Source: Halorientalis marina
GTDB lineage: Archaea; Halobacteriota; Halobacteria; Halobacteriales; Haloarculaceae
DNA: 64,000 nt
Assembly: GCF_023028345.1 (NCBI RefSeq)
Contig: NZ_CP095487.1
Coordinates: 3,162,001-3,226,000 of the forward strand
Direction of reading: 5' to 3'
The position numbers were made by a program, and so were the translations under genes. Under the pieces are notes generated by a model. The model made no database searches, was not told the DNA's origin, and worked only from the letters and a program-made list of their open reading frames with translations. Positions 53,667-62,211 of the stretch are shown here, in pieces; positions within the stretch are counted from its first letter, which is position 1; every line of letters starts with the position of its first letter.

Positions 53667-55469
53667 CTACTCCCCGTCGTGGACCATCGCGTCGTCCCAC
53701 GAGAGGTCCTCGTCGTCCCCGCCGGCGTCCGTGTCCGCACTGTCCACGTCGTCGGTCGTGTCCGGCCCCGCGTCGGCGCCGTCATCGTCGTGGACGGCGG
53801 CATCGTCCCACGAGAGGTCCTCGTCGTCTCCCCCTTCGTTCCCGTCCTCCGTGGCATCGTGGACTACCGCGTCGTCCCACGAGAGGTCCTCGTCGTTCCC
53901 GCCGGCGTCCGTGCCGTCGCCTTCGAGGTCGAAGTCGGCCAGGAGCGCGGCGAGGTCGGTGGCCTGGTCGGAGATACCCTCCATGTTGTGGGTCACCTCG
54001 GAGAGGGCGGCAGCCTGTTCCTCGGTCGCGCCCGAGACCTCCTTGGTCTCGCTCGCGGTCTCCTCGCTGAGGTCGGCCACGTCCTCGACCAGCGCGACGA
54101 CCTCCTGGGTCGTCGCCGCCTGGTCGTCGGTCGCCTCGTTGATCGACTGGACGCCGGTGTTCGCGTCCTCGACGCGGTCGGCGATCTCGTCCAGGGCCTC
54201 GATGGCCTCGTCGACGGTCTGCATCCCGCTGGAGACGCGGTCGCCCATCTCGCGGACGCCGTCGACGGCCGTCGCCGTCTCGTCTTGCACCGTCTCGATC
54301 CGGGCGCTGATGTCCTCGGTCGCCTGTCCGGCCTCCTCGGCGAGCTGTTTCACTTCGTCGGCGACGACCGCGAAGCCCTCGCCAGCCTCGCCGGCCCGTG
54401 CAGCCTCGATAGAGGCGTTCAGCGCGAGGATCGACGTCTGGTCAGCGATGTCGTCGATCACCTCCACCACCTCGCTGATCGCGTCGATCTGGGATTCGAG
54501 CGTTTCGACCTGCTCGATGGTATCGTCGGCGGTCTCTTCGATGCCGTCCATCTCGTCGATGGCCGCCGCGGCCGCGTCGCTGCCCTCGCGGCCGAACTCG
54601 GCGGCCTCCTGTGAGATCGTCGCGACCTCGTCGGCCGACGAGGCGATCTCCTGAACCGTCGCCGAAAGGTCCGTCATCTGGTCGACGACGTCCCCCAGGT
54701 GGTCTTCCTGCTCGCTGGCGTTGGCGGTGATCTCGTCCATCGAGGAGCTGACGTCCTCGCTGACGTCTTTGACTTCCCGGGTCGCCGCCGTCATCTCCTC
54801 GGTCGTGTCGTCTACCTCGTCGGCGAACGCCTCCAGTTCCTCGACGGTGTCGGCAAAGCCCGCGATCAGGTCGTTGAACGCCTCGGCGGCCTCGCTCATC
54901 GTCTCGCTTCCCCGGTTGGTGTCCAGCCGCTGGCTCAGATCGCCCGCGGCCGCCGCCTGCATCGCGTCCCGGAACTCCGCCGCCGACGCCGCGCTCGGCC
55001 CCGCCGCCACCGACTCGGTCCCACCGTCCGCCGACACCACGTCGGTCGGCGGCTCCGCGTCCCGACCGGGCCCGGTCGACTCCGCGTCCGAGTCGGCGGC
55101 AGCGGAACCGTCGATCCCCGTCCCGTCGTCGCCCGCCTCGACGATGTGAGTCTCGTCCCCGTCCGTGGCGTCGTCGCCCCCGGGCTCGTCCGTCGCCGTG
55201 ACGTCCGCGCTGGCAGCGTCGTCCGCCCCGGCCGCCGAATCGGCGTCCGGCGGTTCGTCGGCCGGAGGGCCCGACTCGGCCTCGGCCGGCGCCGACTCGT
55301 CGGCGGCCGCGTCTGCTGAGCGTGACGATGTCGCCTTTGCCCCCGAGTCGTCGGTCAGGTCCACGCGGTTCGGCGCCGACGGGTCCGGCGACTCGCCACC
55401 GGCCCGCCCGTCGGTCCACTCGGATCGCAGAGACTCGAAAGCCCGAAGAACACGGCTCGGGAGACTCAT
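53667..55469 (-). CDS. Soluble methyl-accepting transducer with repeated C-terminal motif
   Basis: A 600-residue protein without TM helices. Residues 1-150 are acidic and disordered apart from an amphipathic start ('MSLPSRVLRAFESLRSEW'). A HAMP-like unit is at about 160-215 ('AAAAGDLSQRLDTNRGSETM'), then the signalling domain with tip '[20 protein letters not shown]' near 345. The C-terminal 95 residues contain three copies of 'DEDLSWDDAxVHD'. A TATA box 'catatatatg' lies 25 bases before the ATG, fitting a leaderless transcript. It probably reports an internal signal to CheA. Confidence 0.92.
   Translation of the reverse strand: MSLPSRVLRAFESLRSEWTDGRAGGESPDPSAPNRVDLTDDSGAKATSSRSADAAADESAPAEAESGPPADEPPDADSAAGADDAASADVTATDEPGGDDATDGDETHIVEAGDDGTGIDGSAAADSDAESTGPGRDAEPPTDVVSADGGTESVAAGPSAASAAEFRDAMQAAAAGDLSQRLDTNRGSETMSEAAEAFNDLIAGFADTVEELEAFADEVDDTTEEMTAATREVKDVSEDVSSSMDEITANASEQEDHLGDVVDQMTDLSATVQEIASSADEVATISQEAAEFGREGSDAAAAAIDEMDGIEETADDTIEQVETLESQIDAISEVVEVIDDIADQTSILALNASIEAARAGEAGEGFAVVADEVKQLAEEAGQATEDISARIETVQDETATAVDGVREMGDRVSSGMQTVDEAIEALDEIADRVEDANTGVQSINEATDDQAATTQEVVALVEDVADLSEETASETKEVSGATEEQAAALSEVTHNMEGISDQATDLAALLADFDLEGDGTDAGGNDEDLSWDDAVVHDATEDGNEGGDDEDLSWDDAAVHDDDGADAGPDTTDDVDSADTDAGGDDEDLSWDDAMVHDGE
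53691..53897 (-). repeat. Three in-gene repeats coding the motif DEDLSWDDA
   Basis: A 24-base unit containing 'gtcccacgagaggtcctcgt' occurs at about 53691-53717, 53802-53827 and 53871-53897, identical at the DNA level. Copies 1 and 3 are exactly 180 bases apart. The spacers encode different acidic linkers. All lie in the 3' end of the soluble transducer gene. The identity of the cores against variable linkers suggests recent duplication or selection on the motif. Confidence 0.85.
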
Positions 55470-55656
55470 ACGAGAACTATCAGCAAACCCGGCATATATA
55501 TGTCAGCCCCTGATTATCGATGGCGATATCGGAGGGGGAACCGTCGACCGTAGACGGGGCGGGGGAGCGGGCACGGGAACGAGGGAGCGGGCACGGGAGC
55601 GAGTGAGTGGGCTTAAATCGAGGGCGTTCGTTGACCGGGGTGATGGAGGGATCGAC

Positions 55657-57633
55657 GTGGCCGCCAGTGAAATAATCGTCTTGGTCGCGGCCATCATCGG
55701 GATCGGCGTCGTGGCACAGTTGCTCGCGTCCCGGTTTCGGGTCCCGAGTATCATCTTCCTCATCTCCGCTGGCGTCGTCCTCGGTCCGGAGGGGTTGGGG
55801 CTGGTCACGCGAGCGACCTTCGGCGAGGCCCTCCCGGCCATCGTCGGGCTCTCGGTCGCCATCATCGTCTTCGAGGGCGCGTTCCACCTGCGGCTGGACC
55901 GCATCCGGGAGGCCCCGGCGGCGACCCTGCGGCTGGTGACCGTCGGCGCGGCCATCGCACTGGTCGCGACCGCCGGCGTCGTCCACCTGGTACTCGGTGC
56001 CGACCTCGATATCTCCTTTCTCATCGGCGCCCTGCTGGTCGCGACCGGCCCGACGGTCATCACGCCGATCCTGAACGTCGTACCGGTCCGGGACCGGGTG
56101 GCGGCCGCCCTGGAGACCGAGGGCATCATCAACGACGTGAGCGCGGCGATCATCGCCGTCGTCGTCTTCGAGGTCGTCATCCTCCGGGGCCAGGCCGGGC
56201 AGGCGTTCGTCCGCGACTTCGCGAGCCGGCTCGGCATCGGCCTGCTCGTCGGTGCCGTCGTCGCCGGGCTCATGTACTACGTCGTCACCTACGTCGACCT
56301 CTCGCGGGGGAACGCTCCGCAGCTGGCACGCCTGCTCGTGCTCGCTGGCGCGCTGGTGTCGTACGCGGCCGCGAACAGCATCGCCAGCGAGGCCGGCGTC
56401 GCCGCCGTCGCGACCTCCGGGCTCCTGCTCGGCAACGCCGACGTGCCCTACGAGGACGAGATCGCGGCGTTCAAAGGCGACATCACGCTGCTCGTCCTCT
56501 CGGTCGTTTTCATCTCGCTTGCGGCGCTGTTGCAGTTCGAGGACCTCATCCGGCTCGGGCTCCCCGGGCTGGCAGTCGTCGCCGCGATTATGCTCGTGAT
56601 CCGGCCGCTACTCGTCTTCGTCTCGACCATCGGCGACCGGTTCACCACCCCCGAGAAGTTCTTCATGAGCTTCGTCGGCCCGCGGGGGATCATTCCGGCC
56701 TCGGTCGCGACCCTCTTTGCCGTCGAACTCCAGAGTGAGGCCCAGACCCTCCGACAGGAGGCCGCAGCCGCAGTGGGCGGCAACGCCGGGAGCGTCTGTG
56801 GCACCGGCGGCCTGAGCGGCGAGGCGGCCACCCTCTGTGCGGAGGCCGCGACCTTCGACGCACAGGCACAGTTGCTCGTCGGCACCGTCTTTCTGGTCAT
56901 CTTCGCGACGGTCGCCCTCGAGGGCGGCTTCGCGCGTTACATCGCCGAATACCTCAACGTGATACCAATGCGAGTCATCATCGTCGGAGGCGGTCAGGTG
57001 GGCCGTGCGCTCGCCGAACGCCTCCAAGACCGTGGCGAGAACGTCGTCATCGTGGAACAGGACGAGGACGCAGTCGAACGGACGCGAAACGAGGGGTACA
57101 CCGTCGCCTGGGGTGACGGGACCGACACCGACGTCCTGCGCGAGGCGGGGGTCGCCAACGCGAAGACGGTCGTCGCCGCCACCGGGGACGACGACGTGAA
57201 CCTGCTCGTCGCCCAGCTATCGAGCTCCAAGTTCGACGTCGATACCATCCTCGCACGCGCGAACAACCCGGACAACGTCGATGCCTTCGAGGACCTGGGC
57301 GTCCGAACGATCTCCGCGGCGATGGCGACCGCGTGGGCGCTCGACAACCAGATCGAGCGGCCGGCGCTGGCCCACTGGATGACCGACATCGGCCGGGACG
57401 GCGACGTCCAGGAGGTCGAAATCACGAACGGCACGTTCGTGGGGCGGACCGTCAGGGAAGTCGGCCCGGACCTGCCCGAAACCTGTCTCATCGCGCTGGT
57501 CGACCGCGACGGCGAGGTCAAAGTGCCGGGTCCGGAGTTCACCCTCGAAAAGGGCGACCGGATCACCCTCCTCGGGAGCCGCGAGGCCGTCCGCGAGGCC
57601 ATGCAGATGTGTCGGGGCGACTCCAACGCTTAA
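55657..57633 (+). CDS. NhaP-type cation/proton antiporter with TrkA-N and TrkA-C domains
   Basis: A 658-residue protein. About 12 TM helices (1-425) have the CPA1 ion site 'EGIINDVSAAI' (Asn159-Asp160) and 'FVGPRGIIPASVATLF'. A Rossmann TrkA-N domain follows ('VIIVGGGQVGRALAERL', 438 onward; NAD or nucleotide binding), then TrkA-C at 570-650. An extra loop at about 360-405 ('GSVCGTGGLSGEAATLCAEA') carries two cysteines. The start is GTG 55657; 'gcttaaatc' about 45 bases upstream may be the promoter. Na+/H+ exchange gated by nucleotide is the likely role. Confidence 0.92.
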   Translation: MAASEIIVLVAAIIGIGVVAQLLASRFRVPSIIFLISAGVVLGPEGLGLVTRATFGEALPAIVGLSVAIIVFEGAFHLRLDRIREAPAATLRLVTVGAAIALVATAGVVHLVLGADLDISFLIGALLVATGPTVITPILNVVPVRDRVAAALETEGIINDVSAAIIAVVVFEVVILRGQAGQAFVRDFASRLGIGLLVGAVVAGLMYYVVTYVDLSRGNAPQLARLLVLAGALVSYAAANSIASEAGVAAVATSGLLLGNADVPYEDEIAAFKGDITLLVLSVVFISLAALLQFEDLIRLGLPGLAVVAAIMLVIRPLLVFVSTIGDRFTTPEKFFMSFVGPRGIIPASVATLFAVELQSEAQTLRQEAAAAVGGNAGSVCGTGGLSGEAATLCAEAATFDAQAQLLVGTVFLVIFATVALEGGFARYIAEYLNVIPMRVIIVGGGQVGRALAERLQDRGENVVIVEQDEDAVERTRNEGYTVAWGDGTDTDVLREAGVANAKTVVAATGDDDVNLLVAQLSSSKFDVDTILARANNPDNVDAFEDLGVRTISAAMATAWALDNQIERPALAHWMTDIGRDGDVQEVEITNGTFVGRTVREVGPDLPETCLIALVDRDGEVKVPGPEFTLEKGDRITLLGSREAVREAMQMCRGDSNA

Positions 57634-57658
57634 GCCCTCCCCCCCACTCTGTGGGGCC

Positions 57659-58660
57659 ATGACCGACCTCGATCTCGTGTTGATGAGCAGCGACCACGAC
57701 ACGGTCGACAGCGTCGCCGAACAGGCCGTTCGCGCCGAAGAGCACGGATTCGGCCGCGTCTCGATGGGCGAGACGACCGGCTGGAACATCGTCCCCGTCA
57801 TGACCGTCATCGCCGAGCGCACCGACGACATCGGTATCTCGGACGACGTCATCTCGCCGTTCTCGCGGGCCCCGACGACGCTCGCCCAGACCGCGCTCAC
57901 CCTCCACGACGTGACCGACGGCCGCTTCCGCCTCGGCCTCGGCCCGAGTTCCCCCGCCATCGCCGAGGGCTGGCACGCCGGCGACTTCGAGCGCCCGCTC
58001 CGCCGGCTCCGGGAGACCGTCGACGTGATCCGGGAGGTCTACGACGGCGGCGACGTGGACTACGACGGCGAGGTCTACGACGTGGGCGGCCTGAGCTACG
58101 ACCGCGACGTGCCCGACGAGCCGCCGGGGGTCGACCTCGCGACGCTCGGCCCGAAAGCGACCGAACTCGCGGGGCGGTTCGCCGACGGCTGGGTGCCACA
58201 GCTGTTCACCCCCGACGCCCTTCGCGACCGCCTCGAGGACCTGGAGCGCGGGGCGGACCTCGGCGACCGCGACCCCGACGACCTGCGGGTCAGCCCCATC
58301 GTCCGCACCTGCGTCAGCGAGGACCGCGAGTACGCCCGGGCGATCACCCGGCAGATGGTCGCGTTCCTCATCGGCGCCTACGGCCCCTTCTACGGCGACT
58401 CGGTCGCCGAGCAGGGGTACGAGGAGATGGTCGCCGAAATCCGGTCGGCCTGGGAGGACCGGGACACGGCCGCGATGGCCGACGCGCTCACCGACGAGGC
58501 GCTGGACGAACTCGCCGCCGCCGGGACCGCCGACGAGGTGTGCGAGCGCATCGAGCGAATGGGGGCCGTCGACGGCGTCGACGCGGTCCGGGTCGGGTTC
58601 GTCGGCGGCATGACCCAGGAAGACAAGGAGACGACGATGGCCGCCCTCGCCGACCTGTAA
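57659..58660 (+). CDS. F420-dependent LLM-class oxidoreductase
   Basis: A 333-residue luciferase-like TIM barrel. Features: 'RAEEHGFGRVSMGETTGWNI' near 28, 'DDVISPFSRAPTTLAQTALT' near 62, 'DGRFRLGLGPSSPAIAEGWH' near 88 and 'GRFADGWVPQLFTPDALRDR' near 175. It matches the haloarchaeal TIGR04024-like group (relatives of methylenetetrahydromethanopterin reductase) that use coenzyme F420. The start is ATG 57659; a small hairpin 'cccccactctgtggggg'-like structure lies just before it. The substrate is unknown. Confidence 0.88.
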   Translation: MTDLDLVLMSSDHDTVDSVAEQAVRAEEHGFGRVSMGETTGWNIVPVMTVIAERTDDIGISDDVISPFSRAPTTLAQTALTLHDVTDGRFRLGLGPSSPAIAEGWHAGDFERPLRRLRETVDVIREVYDGGDVDYDGEVYDVGGLSYDRDVPDEPPGVDLATLGPKATELAGRFADGWVPQLFTPDALRDRLEDLERGADLGDRDPDDLRVSPIVRTCVSEDREYARAITRQMVAFLIGAYGPFYGDSVAEQGYEEMVAEIRSAWEDRDTAAMADALTDEALDELAAAGTADEVCERIERMGAVDGVDAVRVGFVGGMTQEDKETTMAALADL

Positions 58661-58821
58661 ATATCTTCCGTGCTTTCACGTCGTTTCGGGCGTTTTCGAG
58701 CCACTTTCTGGGGTCGGGGCCGGCGAAAGAAACTGCTATGAACGCAAACGGTTCTGAACTGGCCTGGAGTATCGGACGCTTATAGGAGTCGGAAGAACTT
58801 ACTAGTGAGTGCGAAGACCAC

Positions 58822-58980
58822 ATGACGCGCCCTACCCCCCCAACCGGCGACGAGACGGACAGTGAGCGTTCCAGGTACGCACAGTTCAGGGCCGGTGACG
58901 CGCTCATCGTCTACGAGCGCGACGACACGAGCCGCTGGATCGAGTCCGACTACACCGTGTCGGTCGCGGACATGCGGTGA
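58822..58980 (+). CDS. Small 52-aa haloarchaeal protein (DUF7331-like)
   Basis: Encodes 'MTRPTPPTGDETDSERSRYA' followed by 'QFRAGDALIVYERDDTSRWI' and a C-terminus ending SDYTVSVADMR. The Pro-rich start and compact 'IVYE..DTSRWIESD..V.V' strand pattern resemble a small conserved haloarchaeal family (DUF7331-like). 'cttataggagtc' upstream (about 58780) may hold its promoter. Function unknown. Confidence 0.7.
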   Translation: MTRPTPPTGDETDSERSRYAQFRAGDALIVYERDDTSRWIESDYTVSVADMR

Positions 58981-59114
58981 CCCCCTCCCTGGACCGGCGA
59001 CCCCCCGAACGCGTATCCACTCGCACCGACCCGCGTCTGCCGACCTGGTTCTTAAACAACAGCGGTTGACTTGCCGGTTATTTATGACCCCGGGACCCTA
59101 GGTCGAGAGTGTCA

Positions 59115-60800
59115 ATGATCCACGGGAAAGGGCCCCTGCTCAGCGTCGACGTTGGGCAGCGGACGACGGACGAGGAGAACATCGACGACACGCTGCAGTC
59201 GTTCATCGGCGGACGCGGTGTGGGGACGAAACTGGGACACGAACGGATTCCGTTCGACGCGGACCCGTTCGGGCCGGAGAACCGGCTGATTTTCACCACC
59301 GGGCCGCTCCAGACCTCGACGATGAGTTTCACCGGCCGAATGAACTGTACCGGTCTCTCGCCCCTGACCGACGGCCTGCTGTCGTCGAACGCCGGCGGAT
59401 TCATGTCCCGCCCGTTCGCGGACACCGGCTACGCGGGCGTCGAGATCACAGGCGAGAGCGACGACCTGGTCGGTGTCCACGTCCGGGACGACGGCGTCAC
59501 CTTCGAGGCGGTCGACGACCTCGAGGGCGCGACCGTCGACGAGGTCATCGAGTACATCGACGAGGAGCACGACCTGGAGGACAGCAACACGGCCATCGTC
59601 GGTCCCGCCGGCGAGAACGAGGTCCGGTTCGCCTCCATCATCACCTCCGAACACCGCGCGTTCGGACGCGGCGGTCTCGGCGCCGTCCTCGGCGCGAAGG
59701 GCGTGAAGTTCCTCACCTTCGACGGTGACTCCCGGCCGGAGATCGAACTCGACGAGGAGGTCACGGAGGCGATCCACCAGGAAGCCGCCACCTCCGACAG
59801 CCCGATGAAAGACGCCGGCACCGTCTCGGTGTCGTCCTACGCCAACGCCGTCGAGGCGATCCCGACGAAGTACTTCGAGGAACTGTCGTACGACAAGATG
59901 GAGGACATCGGCTCCTCCGCCGTCATCGACCACAAGTACAAGAAAGGGACCTGCTCGTCGTGTGCCTTCGCCTGCAAACTCCCGACGAAAGACGAGGAGA
60001 CGGGCTTCACGACGGAGGGGCCGGAGTACGAGACGGTGATGGCCTTCGGCTCGAACGCCCTCGTCGACGACTTCGTCGATATCATGAAGGCGAACGACAA
60101 GTGCGACGAGCTGGGGATGGACACCATCTCCTGCGGTGACACCATCTCGGCGTATCTCGCGGCCAACGACGAGTTCGGTAACGAGGAACTGATGCTCGAT
60201 CTGGTCGAGAAGATCGCCTACCGCGAGGAGGAGGGAGACCTGCTCGCGGAGGGCATCGACCGCATCCACGACGAACTCGGCGTCGAGAACTGGACGATGA
60301 AGGGCATGGAGTTCTCGGCTCACGACGGCCGCACGCTCAACGGGCAGGGACTCTCCTTCGCCACCTCGAACCGCGGGGCCGACCACATGTACGCCGAGAT
60401 GTACAACCTGGAGTACCCGCTGGTCTCGCCCAACGAGGCCCTCCCGAAGGAGGGCGTCGACGGGAAGTCGGAGACCCTCATCGAACACGAGAACCTCAAC
60501 GCGGTCAAGGACAGCGGCGTCCTCTGTAAGTTCTCGTTCTCGAACATGGGCGAGGAGCGCTACGAGGCGCTGTTCCAGACCGACTACGAACACCTGCTCG
60601 ACGTGGGCGCCCGGATCGTCGAACTCGAACGGCACTTCCACAACGAACGCGGCAAGGACCGGGCCGACGACGAAGCACTTCCCTACGAGATCGAGGGGCT
60701 CGAAGACGAACTCACGAACTACTACGACCTGCGCGGCTGGAACGAGGACGGCACGGTGCCCGCCGCGAACGTGCGCGGGAGCGAAGCCGCCGGCGACTGA
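59115..60800 (+). CDS. Aldehyde ferredoxin oxidoreductase family enzyme
   Basis: About 561 residues. The AOR N-terminal domain has 'QSFIGGRGVGTKLGHERIPF', 'GPENRLIFTTGPLQTSTMSF' and 'HRAFGRGGLGAVLGAKGVK', which contact the tungsten or molybdenum bis-pterin. The 4Fe-4S ligands are in 'GTCSSCAFACKLPTKDEE' with the distal Cys in 'SGVLCKFSFSNMGEE'. It oxidises aldehydes to acids with ferredoxin as acceptor. ATG 59115 follows the TATA-like 'ttatttatgac' (59078-59088) by about 27 bases; GTG 59109 is possible. The exact aldehyde cannot be read from the sequence. Confidence 0.92.
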   Translation: MIHGKGPLLSVDVGQRTTDEENIDDTLQSFIGGRGVGTKLGHERIPFDADPFGPENRLIFTTGPLQTSTMSFTGRMNCTGLSPLTDGLLSSNAGGFMSRPFADTGYAGVEITGESDDLVGVHVRDDGVTFEAVDDLEGATVDEVIEYIDEEHDLEDSNTAIVGPAGENEVRFASIITSEHRAFGRGGLGAVLGAKGVKFLTFDGDSRPEIELDEEVTEAIHQEAATSDSPMKDAGTVSVSSYANAVEAIPTKYFEELSYDKMEDIGSSAVIDHKYKKGTCSSCAFACKLPTKDEETGFTTEGPEYETVMAFGSNALVDDFVDIMKANDKCDELGMDTISCGDTISAYLAANDEFGNEELMLDLVEKIAYREEEGDLLAEGIDRIHDELGVENWTMKGMEFSAHDGRTLNGQGLSFATSNRGADHMYAEMYNLEYPLVSPNEALPKEGVDGKSETLIEHENLNAVKDSGVLCKFSFSNMGEERYEALFQTDYEHLLDVGARIVELERHFHNERGKDRADDEALPYEIEGLEDELTNYYDLRGWNEDGTVPAANVRGSEAAGD

Positions 60801-60824
60801 GCGCGACCCGAGTCGCCGACGGAC

Positions 60825-61271
60825 TCAGAACGTCTCGGCGTCCTCTTCGGGTTCGTCGTCGCGGAGCCAGGGCGTCCCCTCGCTGTCGCCGCCGGTCTTG
60901 TAGACGCCGCGGGCGGTCGCGACGTGATGGTCGGCGACGTCGTACACGTCGATGCTCGCGACGGCGACGCTGCCGCCCTTCCGGATGACCTCGGCCTCGG
61001 CGAACAGGTCGTCGGTCGCCGGCGCGAGGTAGTCCATCCGCATATCGATCGTCGGGGCAACGTCGCGAGTCAGGGAGATGACGGCCGCGCCGCCGACGGT
61101 GTCGGCCAGCGAGTAGGTGACGCCGCCGTGGGCGACGCCGCCGCCCGGGACGGAGGCCAGTTCCTCGCGCATCTCGACTTCCCCCTCGGCGTAGCCCTCG
61201 TCGACGGCCGTGATGTCGATGCCGACGAGGTTCGTGAACGGCATATACGAGAAGACTTCCTTGACGTCCAT
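60825..61271 (-). CDS. PaaI-type hotdog thioesterase
   Basis: A 148-residue hotdog protein: 'MDVKEVFSYMPFTNLVGIDI', the active loop 'PGGGVAHGGVTYSLADTVGG' (HGG motif) and 'TIDMRMDYLAPATDDLFAEA'. Hydrolyses acyl- or aryl-CoA esters. ATG 61271 is the family start. It is convergent with the AOR gene (24-base gap). A TATA-like 'cttatacttcgg' on the minus strand is about 20 bases upstream. Confidence 0.9.
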   Translation of the reverse strand: MDVKEVFSYMPFTNLVGIDITAVDEGYAEGEVEMREELASVPGGGVAHGGVTYSLADTVGGAAVISLTRDVAPTIDMRMDYLAPATDDLFAEAEVIRKGGSVAVASIDVYDVADHHVATARGVYKTGGDSEGTPWLRDDEPEEDAETF

Positions 61272-61390
61272 ACCGAGTGTTCGACCACCGAAGTATAAGC
61301 CTTCAGAACCCGAACGACCGTTCAGCGACCCGCTGCGCGGGCCGGGTTCGGGGGGACCGGGACCACGCGCCACCGCGAGGTTGGGACCAC

Positions 61391-61513
61391 ATGCCAGTGA
61401 ACACGACACGGGGGACGACACGTGCGGCCGACGGGAACGGGACAGCCGACGTTGCGGCCGCCAGCACGGCGACGTACGGACAGCAACGACCGGACCGAGG
61501 TGAACAGCCGTGA
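61391..61513 (+). CDS. Possible 40-aa peptide upstream of the HTH regulator
   Basis: Reads 'MPVNTTRGTTRAADGNGTAD' then 'VAAASTATYGQQRPDRGEQP'. Its stop overlaps the GTG start of the next gene by 4 bases (GTGA), the coupling seen between true neighbours. Composition is polar and low-complexity, and no family is recognised. It may be only a leader frame. Confidence 0.4.
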   Translation: MPVNTTRGTTRAADGNGTADVAAASTATYGQQRPDRGEQP

Positions 61514-62169
61514 CGATGCGGTACTTCACGTTCACCCTCGTCCCGCTTGAGGAGCGGGACTTCCACCCGCTGACCGCCGCGTTCCAGGCCCACCCCGACA
61601 TCCGGCCCGAGGGGATACCCTACATCAATCTCCTGGAAGACGACACCGGCGTCGCGCTCTTTGGCCTCCGCGGGAGCGAGCCCGCCGTCTCGGAGGTGCT
61701 GACCGGCCACGACGACGCCCTGGAGTGGGAACTCATCCCCGGGGACGCCGGCTTCTACATCTACGCCCACTTCGCGGCCCGCGAGCCGGCCGTGAGCCTG
61801 TTGGGCCTGCTCGACGAGTACCAGCTCGTCCTCGACCTCCCTATCCGCTTCACCGCGGAGGGCCACATGCGCGTCACCGTCATCGGCCGGGACGACAACA
61901 TCAAGGAGGCCCTGCTGAACGTCCCCCCGTCGGTCAACGCCGAGGCCACGGAGATGGGCGAGTACCGCCCCGACGACGGCCGCGCCGTCGCCCGCCTGAC
62001 CGAGCGCCAGCGCGAGGTGCTCGAAGCCGCCGTCGAACTCGGCTACTACGAGGTCCCCCGCCAGGCCACCTACGAGGAGATCGCCGAGGTCTGTGACTGC
62101 ACCGTCGGCACCGTCGGCGAACACCTCACCCGCATCGAGGCCCACATCATGGGCAGCGTCGTCCAGTAG
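61510..62169 (+). CDS. Bat-type HTH_10 transcriptional regulator
   Basis: A 219-residue protein. The N-terminal about 150 residues are a ligand- or partner-binding region ('MTMRYFTFTLVPLEERDFHP'). The C-terminal HTH_10 domain is 'LTERQREVLEAAVELGYYEV' and 'ATYEEIAEVCDCTVGTVGEH', as in bacterioopsin activator (Bat) relatives. It lacks the PAS and GAF domains of Bat itself. The start is GTG 61510 or ATG 61516. Target genes are unknown. Confidence 0.88.
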   Translation: MTMRYFTFTLVPLEERDFHPLTAAFQAHPDIRPEGIPYINLLEDDTGVALFGLRGSEPAVSEVLTGHDDALEWELIPGDAGFYIYAHFAAREPAVSLLGLLDEYQLVLDLPIRFTAEGHMRVTVIGRDDNIKEALLNVPPSVNAEATEMGEYRPDDGRAVARLTERQREVLEAAVELGYYEVPRQATYEEIAEVCDCTVGTVGEHLTRIEAHIMGSVVQ

Positions 62170-62211
62170 GGCCGGCCCATTCGCACGGTGCCGGCCGATG
62201 GCCGCCCGGGT

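Noticed and set aside
53691..53897. Three repeats as a small CRISPR array
   Set aside because: They are in frame inside the transducer gene, encode a protein motif and have unequal spacers of about 84 and 44 bases.
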